64,000 nucleotides of DNA from contig CAJMPR010000009.1 in assembly GCA_905215345.1 (NCBI GenBank), positions 62,001 to 126,000 of the forward strand, given 5' to 3'. A program made the translations under genes and the position numbers. Below are positions 53,443-61,736 of this stretch, piece after piece; position 1 is the first letter of the stretch; each line of letters opens with the position of its first letter. The DNA comes from an uncultured bacterium (GTDB lineage Bacteria; Bacteroidota; Bacteroidia; Bacteroidales; Bacteroidaceae). Under the pieces are notes generated by a model. The model saw only the letters and a list, made by a program, of their open reading frames with translations. It did not search any database and was not told where the DNA came from.

Positions 53443-53614
53443 AAATATATCCTTTCTGTAAGTGAGCATAAAGGTACGATGTATGTAACATCTAACAAAA
53501 ATATTCCTCAAAAAGTTATCAACTTCTATATTTCTATGTCAAAATCCTTGTTAGATTTTCAAAATAAGTCTATTTTTGCGGATAATTTACGTTGAAAAGA
53601 ATAAAATAAGATAC

Positions 53615-54304
53615 ATGGGCCGACTAAAAAAACTGAAAAAGATACGTATACACCGTGAGGGCACACACACACTGGCAGGCAGCCTACTGTTGTTACTTGC
53701 TATAAATGCCGGACTCTACTTCGGACCGGAGTGTAAAGTCCCCTTTTATGTAGTGGCTGTCATCAGTCTTTTCGTATACGGTATATTAGTGAACTTCTTC
53801 CGTTGTCCTATACGTTTGTTTGGACAGGAAGACACCGAAAAAATAGTAGTCGCTCCGGCCGATGGCAAAATAGTAGTAGTTGAAGAAGTCGAAGAGACGG
53901 AGTACTTCCACGATCGTCGAATCATGGTTTCCATCTTTATGAGTCTTGTCAACGTACACGCCAACTGGTATCCGGTTGATGGAACCGTAAAACTCGTTTC
54001 CCACCACGATGGTAAATTCATGAAAGCCTGGTTACCAAAAGCCAGCACTGATAATGAACGTTCTACAGTGGTGATTGAAACACCTGAAGGTGTGGAGATT
54101 ATGGCACGCCAAATAGCAGGTGCTATGGCACGCCGTATCGTTACCTACGCCGAGCCCGGTGAGGAATGTTATATTGATGAACACATGGGGTTCATCAAAT
54201 TCGGTTCCCGTGTGGATGTCTTTCTTCCTTTGGGTACGGAAGTACTCGTTAAATTGGGTCAACTGACTACCGGTAACCAAACCGTAATAGCAAAACTTAA
54301 ATAA
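53615..54304 (+). CDS. psd: Phosphatidylserine decarboxylase
   Basis: 229 residues from ATG 53615. It is the short (PSD-A) form: two membrane segments at the start (GSLLLLLAINAGLYF, FYVVAVISLFVYGILV), FFRCPIRLFG, VVAPADGKIVVVEEV and MVSIFMSLVNVHANWYPVDG. The C-terminal FIKFGSRVDVFLP holds the Gly-Ser cleavage pair that creates the pyruvoyl cofactor. It makes phosphatidylethanolamine. pssA starts 2 bp after its stop, so the two consecutive enzymes form an operon. Confidence 0.96.
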   Translation: MGRLKKLKKIRIHREGTHTLAGSLLLLLAINAGLYFGPECKVPFYVVAVISLFVYGILVNFFRCPIRLFGQEDTEKIVVAPADGKIVVVEEVEETEYFHDRRIMVSIFMSLVNVHANWYPVDGTVKLVSHHDGKFMKAWLPKASTDNERSTVVIETPEGVEIMARQIAGAMARRIVTYAEPGEECYIDEHMGFIKFGSRVDVFLPLGTEVLVKLGQLTTGNQTVIAKLK

Positions 54305-54306
54305 CA

Positions 54307-55014
54307 ATGGCAAATCGAATCACCCGTCCTATCCCTAATACCTTAACCTGCCTGAATTTATTCTCCGGGTGTATCGCTTGTGTCATGGCGTTTGAAGCAA
54401 AATATGACTTGGCACTTCTTTTTATTTTTCTTAGTGCCGCATTTGACTTTTTCGATGGAATGATGGCACGTTTGCTGGATGCCCATTCTGTTATCGGCAA
54501 GGACTTAGACTCTTTGGCAGACGATGTCAGCTTTGGAGTAGCTCCTTCTTTAGTGGTGTTTTCGCTATTTAATGAAATGTATTATCCGGCATCCTTGGAG
54601 TTTATCGCTCCCTATATACCTTATACCGCTTTTTTAATATCTGTATTTTCAGCACTTCGATTAGCGAAATTTAATAATGATACCCGGCAAACAAGCTCTT
54701 TCATCGGAGTACCGGTTCCTGCCAATGCGCTTTTCTGGGGTTCTTTGGTGGCAGGTATGCACCCATTTCTTATTTCGGAAAATTTCAACCCGATTTATCT
54801 TCTTGTATTGGTATGCATATTCTCCTGGTTATTGGTATCAGAAATCCCGATGTTTTCATTGAAATTCAAGAACCTCTCGTGGAAAGACAATAAAATCAGT
54901 TTTATTTTCCTGATAATCTGCATTCCTCTTCTTGTCTTTTTAAAGATTAGTGGCTTTGCAGCAATCATTGTATGGTATATTCTGCTCTCACTTCTCACAA
55001 AGAAAAGTAAATAA
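54307..55014 (+). CDS. pssA: CDP-diacylglycerol-serine O-phosphatidyltransferase
   Basis: 235 residues, about seven membrane segments. The CDP-alcohol phosphatidyltransferase motif is present as FFDGMMARLLDAHSVIGKDLDSLADD, with the D-x2-DG-x2-AR-x8-G-x3-D-x3-D spacing. It makes phosphatidylserine, the substrate for the Psd encoded directly upstream. Followed after 66 bp by the DUF4834 gene. Confidence 0.96.
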   Translation: MANRITRPIPNTLTCLNLFSGCIACVMAFEAKYDLALLFIFLSAAFDFFDGMMARLLDAHSVIGKDLDSLADDVSFGVAPSLVVFSLFNEMYYPASLEFIAPYIPYTAFLISVFSALRLAKFNNDTRQTSSFIGVPVPANALFWGSLVAGMHPFLISENFNPIYLLVLVCIFSWLLVSEIPMFSLKFKNLSWKDNKISFIFLIICIPLLVFLKISGFAAIIVWYILLSLLTKKSK

Positions 55015-55080
55015 ACATTTTATTGGCACGGTTGTTGTACTATCGTTCGTAAGATACGAACACATAAAAGACATTAGCCC

Positions 55081-55365
55081 ATGTTTAGTTTTTTTGGATT
55101 TTTATTTATCATCATAATCGCTATCCTCCTCATCGGACTTAGCATTGTCGGTACTGTTATCCGGACTATCTTCGGACTGGGTGGTCGCCGCTCAACAGAT
55201 ACCAACCCGAACGGAAGAGGATATTCTTTCAATGACAATCAACAGCCTGACACTTCGCATAATGAAGAAACAACATATGAAGAAAGAGCCCCTCATCTCA
55301 AACGCAAAAAGCTGTTTTCGAAAGATGAAGGAGAATATGTAGACTTTGAGGAAATTAAAGAATAA
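55081..55365 (+). CDS. DUF4834-family membrane protein
   Basis: 94 residues: one N-terminal membrane helix (FLFIIIIAILLIGLSIVGTVI), a polar low-complexity middle and the conserved end LFSKDEGEYVDFEEIKE typical of DUF4834. Bacteroidetes-restricted, function unknown. Downstream of psd-pssA on the same strand, which may hint at an envelope or lipid role. Confidence 0.85.
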   Translation: MFSFFGFLFIIIIAILLIGLSIVGTVIRTIFGLGGRRSTDTNPNGRGYSFNDNQQPDTSHNEETTYEERAPHLKRKKLFSKDEGEYVDFEEIKE

Positions 55366-55451
55366 ACCCGCGCAGCACAGAATATACGGTAATTTCCTCT
55401 CTCACAAAACTGTCTCTTCCTTACACATTTATATAAAGACAGAAATAAATC

Positions 55452-57641
55452 ATGAAAAAGCTACTCGTATTATTATTCGCATTATCATCATTGATATATG
55501 CCAATGCAACGGATAATAAAGTAATCCGTATTTCTACAGATAATACAGACCTGATACTCCAAGTAGGAGAGAACGGCCGACTGTACCAAACCTATCTGGG
55601 TGAAAAGTTACTACATGAACAAGATTTACAAAAACTCCAATGGAATGTACATGCCGCCTCCGATGGTAGTGTTAGTAAACGTGGTTGGGAGGTGTACAGT
55701 GGTTCCGGGAATGAAGAATTCTTTGAACCGGCAATCGGTATCACTCACAACGACGGCAACCCTTCCACCCTATTATATTATGTTTCTTCATTCAGTAAAA
55801 CTGTGGCGAGAGGAACCGAAACAATTATTCTGTTACGTGATAACCGTTATCCGGTAGATGTTACCCTGCACTATATAGCTTACCCGAAAGAAAATGTCAT
55901 TAAAACCTGGAGCGAAATCAAGCATCAGGAAAAGACCCCCATAACCTTATTTACCTATGCTTCCACAATGCTTTACTTCAACAGTTCCAGTTACTACCTG
56001 ACTGAATTTAGTAGTGACTGGGCTAAAGAAGCGCAAATGAGTAGTCAGCAGCTACAGTTTGGCAAGAAAGTTATTGATACTAAACTCGGCAGTCGAGCTG
56101 CAATGCATACGCATCCGTTTTTTGAAGTAGGATTAGACCAACCGGTCAGTGAGCATCAGGGAAATGTCCTGATGGGTACTTTAGGATGGACCGGTAACTT
56201 CCGTTTCACTTTCGAGGTAGACAATGTGGGTAACCTGCGCATTATTCCTGCCATTAACCCCTATGCTTCCAATTACGAATTGCAAGCTAATGAAATCTTT
56301 ACTACTCCTGAGTTTATCTTTACTTTAAGTTACAATGGCGCTGGACAAGGCAGCCGCAACCTACACGAATGGGCACTCAACCATAGTTTGAAAGATGGGC
56401 AAGGTAGTCGTCTGACCCTGTTAAACAATTGGGAAAATACCGGATTTAACTTCAATGAAGAGATACTCGCCAGCCTGATGAAAGAAGCCAAACACTTGGG
56501 TGTAGACATGTTCTTACTGGATGACGGATGGTTTGGTAACAAGTACCCCCGAAAGAATGACCATGCCGGTTTGGGCGATTGGGAAGTAACCCATGACAAA
56601 CTTCCCGGCGGTATCCCAGCTTTGGTGAAATCGGCCAAAGAAGCAGATGTAAAGTTCGGAATATGGATTGAACCGGAAATGGTAAATCCTAAAAGCGAAT
56701 TGTTTGAAAAACATCCGGATTGGGCTATCAAACTGCCTAATCGTGAAACCTACTACTATCGCAACCAGTTAGTATTGGACCTAAGCAATCCCAAAGTACA
56801 GAATTATGTCTATAAAGTTGTAGCGGATATTTTACAGGAGAACCCCGATGTGGCTTTCTTCAAATGGGATTGTAACAGCCCGATTACCAACATCTATTCA
56901 CCTTACCTGAAGGAGAAACAAGGACAGTTATATATTGACCACGTACGCGGTATCTATAATGTTATGAAGCGCGTTAAAGAGAATTATCCCAATGTACCGA
57001 TGATGCTTTGCTCCGGTGGCGGTGCCCGGTGTGATTATGAAGCATTAAAATACTTCACTGAATTTTGGTGTAGCGACAATACCGATCCGGTCGAACGTAT
57101 CTACATCCAGTGGGGATTCTCTCAATTCTTCCCGGCTAAAGCCATGTGCGCACACGTCACCAGTTGGAATAAAGCGACCTCTGTTAAATTCCGTACCGAC
57201 GTAGCTTCTATGTGTAAACTCGGCTTTGACATGGGGTTAAAGGAACTCAGCTCCGATGAGCTTGGTTATTGCCAAACAGCCGTAGCCAATTGGAAACGCT
57301 TACAGAATGCCATAATGGACGGTATTCAGTACCGTCTGATTTCTCCGTATGAAAGCAACCATATGGCACTCAACTATGTGAGCAAAGATATGAATAAGGC
57401 TGTTTTGTTTGCTTATGACATTCACCCCCGTTTTCAAGAGAAGCTGATGCCAGTTAAACTACAAGGTTTGAATCCGAATAAACAATATAAGGTAGAAGAA
57501 ATCAACCTGATGCCTTCAACAGAATCAAAGTTACAGGCTAACGGTCAGACTTACTCGGGAGACTTTCTCATGAAAGTAGGATTAGACGTATTGGGCATAA
57601 CAGCCACCCAAAGTCATGTCATCGAGCTGACAGCACAATGA
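55452..57641 (+). CDS. GH36-family alpha-galactosidase, exported
   Basis: 729 residues with a signal peptide (MKKLLVLLFALSSLIYANA). An N-terminal beta-sandwich (about 25-310) is followed by a TIM barrel and a C-terminal beta domain. Barrel motifs: MFLLDDGWFGNKYPRKNDHAGLGDWEV, FGIWIEPEMVNPKSE, VAFFKWDCNSPITN (nucleophile Asp near residue 472) and FWCSDNTDPVERIYIQWG (acid/base Asp near 542). It removes alpha-1,6-galactose from raffinose-type sugars or galactomannan. Not in a visible SusC/D locus. A repeat of family A follows it. Confidence 0.94.
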   Translation: MKKLLVLLFALSSLIYANATDNKVIRISTDNTDLILQVGENGRLYQTYLGEKLLHEQDLQKLQWNVHAASDGSVSKRGWEVYSGSGNEEFFEPAIGITHNDGNPSTLLYYVSSFSKTVARGTETIILLRDNRYPVDVTLHYIAYPKENVIKTWSEIKHQEKTPITLFTYASTMLYFNSSSYYLTEFSSDWAKEAQMSSQQLQFGKKVIDTKLGSRAAMHTHPFFEVGLDQPVSEHQGNVLMGTLGWTGNFRFTFEVDNVGNLRIIPAINPYASNYELQANEIFTTPEFIFTLSYNGAGQGSRNLHEWALNHSLKDGQGSRLTLLNNWENTGFNFNEEILASLMKEAKHLGVDMFLLDDGWFGNKYPRKNDHAGLGDWEVTHDKLPGGIPALVKSAKEADVKFGIWIEPEMVNPKSELFEKHPDWAIKLPNRETYYYRNQLVLDLSNPKVQNYVYKVVADILQENPDVAFFKWDCNSPITNIYSPYLKEKQGQLYIDHVRGIYNVMKRVKENYPNVPMMLCSGGGARCDYEALKYFTEFWCSDNTDPVERIYIQWGFSQFFPAKAMCAHVTSWNKATSVKFRTDVASMCKLGFDMGLKELSSDELGYCQTAVANWKRLQNAIMDGIQYRLISPYESNHMALNYVSKDMNKAVLFAYDIHPRFQEKLMPVKLQGLNPNKQYKVEEINLMPSTESKLQANGQTYSGDFLMKVGLDVLGITATQSHVIELTAQ

Positions 57642-57689
57642 ATAGAATGACACAGAAGCAACTCGTTTCAGCCACCTGATTATCAGACC

Positions 57690-57780
57690 AAAACATTGAG
57701 ATCATTTCAGTCGTATACAGAACCTACCTCAGCCATATACTAAGGGTATCTCTGTATACGACTGAGGTACCCTAAATATC
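57690..57780. repeat. Dispersed palindromic repeat family A, copy 3 (inverted, diverged)
   Basis: GTATACGACTGAGGTACCCTA (57754-57774) matches the arm of copy 2 exactly. The opposite arm TCAGTCGTATAC is at 57707-57718, and a degenerate unit lies between. The GATTATCAGA on the left resembles the tail of copies 1 and 2, so this copy is in reverse orientation. Confidence 0.75.
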
Positions 57781-57869
57781 CGTTCCCCTTCCGGAGAATG
57801 GGTATCTATAAAGTATGATGTTTTTCGAATTCAGGTTCTGATTATGAATAAGAGTAGCTATACATTTAT

Positions 57870-58304
57870 TTATTTGCGCTTCGCAGCAAAAAAATCTTTC
57901 ATCAACGCACCACAGTCCTCTGCAAGTAGTCCTTTTAAAACGACTGTTTTAGGGTGTAATGCTTGGGGGGCATAGCGTTGGTACCCTCGCTTTTCATCTT
58001 CCGCACCAAATACCAGACGTCCCATTTGCGCCCAAGCGATGGCGCCGGCACACATTACACAAGGTTCTACGGTAACATAAAGCGTACATTCATTCAGATA
58101 TTTCCCGCCAAGCGTAGAGGCGGCAGCAGTAATAGCCTGCATTTCGGCATGGGCAGTAACATCTGTTAATGTTTCTGTCAGATTATGTGCGCGGGCAATA
58201 ATACGGTCTTTACACACCACCACTGCACCCACAGGAACTTCTCCCCGTTCACCTGCCTTTTGCGCTTCAAGAAGCGCTTGCTTCATATAATATTGATCAT
58301 CCAC
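57870..58304 (-). CDS. tadA: tRNA-specific adenosine deaminase-like nucleoside deaminase
   Basis: 144 residues. Zinc deaminase motifs HAEMQ (His52, Glu54) and PCVMCAGA (Cys82, Cys85) are intact, preceded by EVPVGAVVV. TadA makes inosine at the wobble base of tRNA-Arg; related guanine or cytosine deaminases cannot be fully excluded, but VFGAEDEKRGY is compatible with TadA. Same strand as the small RHH-like gene, 36 bp downstream of it. Confidence 0.88.
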   Translation of the reverse strand: MDDQYYMKQALLEAQKAGERGEVPVGAVVVCKDRIIARAHNLTETLTDVTAHAEMQAITAAASTLGGKYLNECTLYVTVEPCVMCAGAIAWAQMGRLVFGAEDEKRGYQRYAPQALHPKTVVLKGLLAEDCGALMKDFFAAKRK

Positions 58305-58340
58305 TCCGTCTACTCTTTATTTCATGATTTCTACATTCTC

Positions 58341-58574
58341 TTATCGTCTCATATCATGTTCACCAAACAATGTAGGGTAGTCTTCTTCCATATTCTTATG
58401 AATAAACATGAGAATCGTTTCCCGTAACCAACGTGATTTGTTCGTTATCTTATACTTCTCCAGATAACGGTCTACAATCCGCAGTTCTTCCTCGCTCATC
58501 AGGCATACCATGCGCTGTTCACGTTTCGGTTCTTCGAGTGTTGCTTTCGCACACGTTTTATCTCTCTTTCTCAT
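58341..58574 (-). CDS. Small basic protein, ribbon-helix-helix-like
   Basis: 77 residues from ATG 58574; an upstream open-frame start to 58655 overlaps a repeat and is rejected. A basic N-terminus (MRKRDKTCAKATLEEPKREQRMVCLM) is followed by two helices (SEEELRIVDRYLEKYKI, KSRWLRETILMFIHKNM). This strand-helix-helix layout recalls RHH DNA-binding proteins. Function and target unknown. It has its own consensus-like promoter. Confidence 0.72.
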   Translation of the reverse strand: MRKRDKTCAKATLEEPKREQRMVCLMSEEELRIVDRYLEKYKITNKSRWLRETILMFIHKNMEEDYPTLFGEHDMRR

Positions 58575-58582
58575 ATTTCCTG

Positions 58583-58612
58583 CAAAATTAGTTTTACTTC
58601 TGTAAAAACAAA
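58583..58612 (-). promoter_or_regulatory. Promoter for RHH-like gene
   Basis: Minus strand TTTG (58609-58612) and TAATTTTG (58583-58590) with an 18-bp spacer, 9 bp before the ATG, so the transcript may be nearly leaderless. Confidence 0.55.
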
Positions 58613-58653
58613 GCAGAAAAAGATTATTTTTGCAAAGAAAGAAGTTTATAGGC

Positions 58654-58725
58654 AATGTGCCAATGTGCTAATTAGTTGCGCTGTGATGCCATATGGTCAT
58701 TGGCGCATTAGCATCTTGACACATT
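58654..58725. repeat. AATGTG-type palindromic element (MITE/REP-like)
   Basis: Outer arms AATGTGCCAATGTGCTAAT (58654-58672) and ATTAGCATCTTGACACATT (58707-58725) are complementary at 16 of 19 positions. Inside lie GCGC/GCGC and a CCATATGG palindrome. The element ends 15 bp before the yraN start. Confidence 0.7.
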
Positions 58726-58740
58726 ATTACATTAGAATCA

Positions 58741-59106
58741 ATGGCAGCACACAATACCCTCGGGAAAAAAGGAGAAGATGCCGCAGTAGCCTATCTGGAA
58801 CAAAACGGATATACTATACGCGATCGGAATTGGCGAAAGAATCATCTTGAACTGGATATTGTGGCAGTCAAAGGCGATGAGCTGATAATCGTAGAAGTGA
58901 AGACACGTAGTAATACAAATTACAAAAAGCCGCAAGATGCCGTTGACTGGCAAAAAATACGTCGCATCGTAGTGGCAACTGACGCATATATCAAACATTT
59001 CTGCATTGATATTCCTGTCCGTTTTGACATTGTGACAGTTACAGGTGATACAGGTGCCTTTGAGATAGAACATATTCAGGAGGCTTTCTATCCACCAATA
59101 TTTTGA
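58741..59106 (+). CDS. UPF0102 family protein (YraN-like nuclease fold)
   Basis: 121 residues. Matches UPF0102: NTLGKKGEDAAVAYLEQNGYTIRDRNWR, then LELDIVAVKGDELIIVEVKTRSN, the E-x-D-x-V-K restriction-endonuclease-like core, and DAVDWQKIRRIVVATDAYI. Some relatives are linked to recombination or Holliday-junction work; the function here is not established. Directly preceded by a palindromic repeat and followed 25 bp later by the MmcQ/YjbR gene. Confidence 0.92.
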   Translation: MAAHNTLGKKGEDAAVAYLEQNGYTIRDRNWRKNHLELDIVAVKGDELIIVEVKTRSNTNYKKPQDAVDWQKIRRIVVATDAYIKHFCIDIPVRFDIVTVTGDTGAFEIEHIQEAFYPPIF

Positions 59107-59131
59107 CAGTAACAATTAACATTAAAATACT

Positions 59132-59488
59132 ATGGATATAGAAACAGTACGCGAATATGCCCTCTGCAAAAAAGCAGTCACAGAAGACTTTCCCTTCGGA
59201 GAAGATTTTCTGGTAATCAGAATTATGGGGAAGATGTTTTTGTGTATCAATCTCAATACCCCTGACAGAATCACGATGAAGTGTGATGCGGAATACGCTC
59301 TGGAATTACGCGAACACTATAACGCTATAGAGGGTGCCTGGCACTTCAACAAGAAATACTGGAATCAAGTTTTTTTGGACCGTGATGCCGATGACAAACT
59401 CATCAAATCACTAATAGACCACTCTTATGAAGAAGTATTGAAGAAATTTACAAAAAAAATGCGTAATGAATATGATGCCCTGCCCTGA
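59132..59488 (+). CDS. MmcQ/YjbR family DNA-binding-like protein
   Basis: 118 residues. Family motifs: ALCKKAVTEDFPFGEDFLVIRIMGKMFLCI, YNAIEGAWHFNKKYWNQVFLD and LIKSLIDHSYEEVLKKF. The fold is called double-wing (CyaY-like) and DNA binding is suggested for relatives. Function unknown. Its 3' end overlaps the birA start by 23 bp, suggesting translational coupling. Confidence 0.92.
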   Translation: MDIETVREYALCKKAVTEDFPFGEDFLVIRIMGKMFLCINLNTPDRITMKCDAEYALELREHYNAIEGAWHFNKKYWNQVFLDRDADDKLIKSLIDHSYEEVLKKFTKKMRNEYDALP

Positions 59489-60245
59489 CACATTTCCTTA
59501 TCCGCTGATTGCTTTACAAGAAACGGATTCCACGAATCAATACCTCAGCCGACTTTGCAACGACATGCAAGAAGCTATTGCTGAATTTACTACGGTTACC
59601 GCTGAATATCAAACTGCCGGCAAAGGCCAGCGTGGCAATACCTGGGAAGCGGAAAAAGGAAAGAACCTGCTCTTCAGTTTTGTTCTTTACCCCTCATTTG
59701 TGGAGGCACGCCACCAGTTTATTCTTTCACAAATCGTTTCCCTCTCCATCAAGGAAGAACTGGACAGATGGTCGGACGACATTACCATTAAATGGCCAAA
59801 TGATATTTATTGTAAAGGCAAGAAAATCTGCGGGATATTGATAGAAAACGATCTCTTCGGTCATTTTATCGGTCGTAGTATCTCCGGCATCGGAATCAAC
59901 ATAAATCAGGAAATATTTCAGAGTGACGCTCCCAATCCGGTTTCCCTGAGACAAATTACCGGCAAAGAACATGACCGGTACGAAATCCTTGTCCACATTC
60001 TGCAACGTGTACAAACTTATTATAACTGTCTGCAAACAGAAGAGCCCGACACCTTCTCTGCTCTCATTGCCGCCCGCTATGCCCGTGCTCTTTTTCGCCG
60101 TAGAGGATACCATACTTACGAAGATGTTAACGGTAGATTTTCAGCTCGTTTGTTACGTGTAGAACAGGACGGACGGCTTGTTTTAGAAGATGAAACCGGG
60201 AAAGAACGCGAATATTTGTTTAAAGAAGTACAATACATCCTTTAA
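59466..60245 (+). CDS. birA: Biotin--[acetyl-CoA-carboxylase] ligase
   Basis: 259 residues without the N-terminal HTH of E. coli BirA, so enzyme only. It activates biotin and attaches it to carrier proteins. Motifs: DSTNQYLSRLC, the AMP/biotin loop AGKGQRGNTWEAEKGKNLLFSF, IKWPNDIYCKGKKICGILIE and ISGIGININQE. The start overlaps the preceding gene by 23 bp; ATG at 59472 is an alternative two codons on. Confidence 0.95.
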   Translation: MNMMPCPDTFPYPLIALQETDSTNQYLSRLCNDMQEAIAEFTTVTAEYQTAGKGQRGNTWEAEKGKNLLFSFVLYPSFVEARHQFILSQIVSLSIKEELDRWSDDITIKWPNDIYCKGKKICGILIENDLFGHFIGRSISGIGININQEIFQSDAPNPVSLRQITGKEHDRYEILVHILQRVQTYYNCLQTEEPDTFSALIAARYARALFRRRGYHTYEDVNGRFSARLLRVEQDGRLVLEDETGKEREYLFKEVQYIL

Positions 60246-60365
60246 GGGTCTGTTAACTCTTCTTTATAAAACAAGAAAATGTCTTCAAAGAAAGTCCTCG
60301 GAACGGTACTGAACGACAGTATTAAAACAGACTTTTAGATAAACCGGATATAGTAGTACAAACAA

Positions 60366-60373
60366 TATCTTTG
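60366..60373 (+). promoter_or_regulatory. Candidate -7 box for metalloprotease gene
   Basis: TATCTTTG, 32 bp before the ATG at 60405; no -33 TTTG at the usual distance. Confidence 0.4.
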
Positions 60374-60404
60374 TCGGATGTGTTCTACAAAAAAACAGTC
60401 AATT

Positions 60405-61694
60405 ATGAAAGGAAAGTTATTACTTTTAATCTCCATATTCTGCCTCACACTCTATAGCTGTGACGATTCTGAAAAAGATTCTTTGGGAGTATCAAAATCA
60501 TCTTTCAGTAATATCAGTAGCGATGGAGCAACGTTGGAAGTAGATATTACCAGCAACTCGGAATGGACTGTTTCCAAAACTGCAAAATGGTGCAATGTCA
60601 CTCCCCAAAACGGTTCTGGCAATCAAAAGCTCATTTTAGAGGTAGAGCCTAATCTGGAAGAGACTACCAGAAGTGTCACAATAACAATTACCCCTTCAAC
60701 CGGAGGCATAAGTAAAGCTATCAAACTAACGCAGGATGGCATTACTTCTTCCTTCAATCCTGAAACATACCATTACAAACTCCCGGTTATTTTTCATGTG
60801 CTCTATCAGGATAAAAACAACAATGAGCAATATGTGAAGGCAGGACGATTACCGGAAATTTTAAAGAGAGTAAACGAACTTTATCGAAATGCAGGAACCA
60901 ATAGTGCAAACATGAATCTGGAATTCGTACTTGCCACGGAAGATCCACAAGGTAAAACGTTGGCCGAACCGGGTGTAGAACGCATCGAGTGGAAAACTGC
61001 AGCTATTGACACCAAGGAATTCATGTTCAGCAATGAAGGTACCTATAACTATTTGATATGGGAGCCAAACGACTATATCAATATAATGGTATATAGATTC
61101 ACAGATGATGATGTGATGGGAGTGTCTCATTTTCCATATACTCCCACAAATTATCCATTGGCAGGCACTGAAAACGTTTCTTTTCACGTAACCGGAGCTA
61201 ATCTTCAATATGCTTATTGTGTATCCATCAATAACCTTTATATCTATGAAAAAACTACTACTGCAATACCCAACCAAAACGACATGGCTATCACATTAGC
61301 TCACGAACTCGGACATTATTTAGGATTACGTCACGTCTTCTCGGAAGCCACTGAAAATGATGTAGACGTTTGTGAAGATACAGATTATTGCACAGATACC
61401 TATACTTATGACAGGAAAGCCTATACTGACTGGATAGAAACCCTACAAAGTGGTTCCGTTTCTTTTGATGAATTGACCCGGCGCCATGACTGTGCACGAA
61501 ATCTTGACTTTACTTCACGTAATATCATGGATTATGCCATCAGCTATCTGGATGAGTTTACTCCCCAACAGAAAACAAGAGTACGCCATATTCTCACTTA
61601 TAGTCCGCTTATACCGGGTCCGAAGAGAGGGGTGACAGATACGCGTGCCGTCCATGATGGTCCATTGAATTTGCCTATCCGCGTAATGGAATAA
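60405..61694 (+). CDS. BACON-domain zinc metalloprotease lipoprotein (M43-like)
   Basis: 429 residues from ATG 60405. Lipobox MKGKLLLLISIFCLTLYSC (Cys19). Residues about 28-112 form a BACON domain (LEVDITSNSEWTVSKTAKWCNVTPQNGSG), usually involved in surface or glycan contacts. The protease domain has HELGHYLGLRH (His300, Glu301, His304, His310) and a Met-turn NIMDYAI, with paired Cys (VCEDTDYC), as in pappalysin/cytophagalysin (M43). It matches the Bacteroides family called zinc-dependent metalloproteinase lipoprotein. Probably a surface-attached protease; substrate unknown. Confidence 0.9.
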   Translation: MKGKLLLLISIFCLTLYSCDDSEKDSLGVSKSSFSNISSDGATLEVDITSNSEWTVSKTAKWCNVTPQNGSGNQKLILEVEPNLEETTRSVTITITPSTGGISKAIKLTQDGITSSFNPETYHYKLPVIFHVLYQDKNNNEQYVKAGRLPEILKRVNELYRNAGTNSANMNLEFVLATEDPQGKTLAEPGVERIEWKTAAIDTKEFMFSNEGTYNYLIWEPNDYINIMVYRFTDDDVMGVSHFPYTPTNYPLAGTENVSFHVTGANLQYAYCVSINNLYIYEKTTTAIPNQNDMAITLAHELGHYLGLRHVFSEATENDVDVCEDTDYCTDTYTYDRKAYTDWIETLQSGSVSFDELTRRHDCARNLDFTSRNIMDYAISYLDEFTPQQKTRVRHILTYSPLIPGPKRGVTDTRAVHDGPLNLPIRVME

Positions 61695-61736
61695 TACGCA
61701 AAGTAATATTAGAAAGGATTCTGCCGGTGCTGATTA

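Noticed and set aside
60279..60338. 19-residue open frame (MSSKKVLGTVLNDSIKTDF) after birA
   Set aside because: Too short to support; no promoter and no attenuator structure. The metalloprotease has its own -7 box after it.
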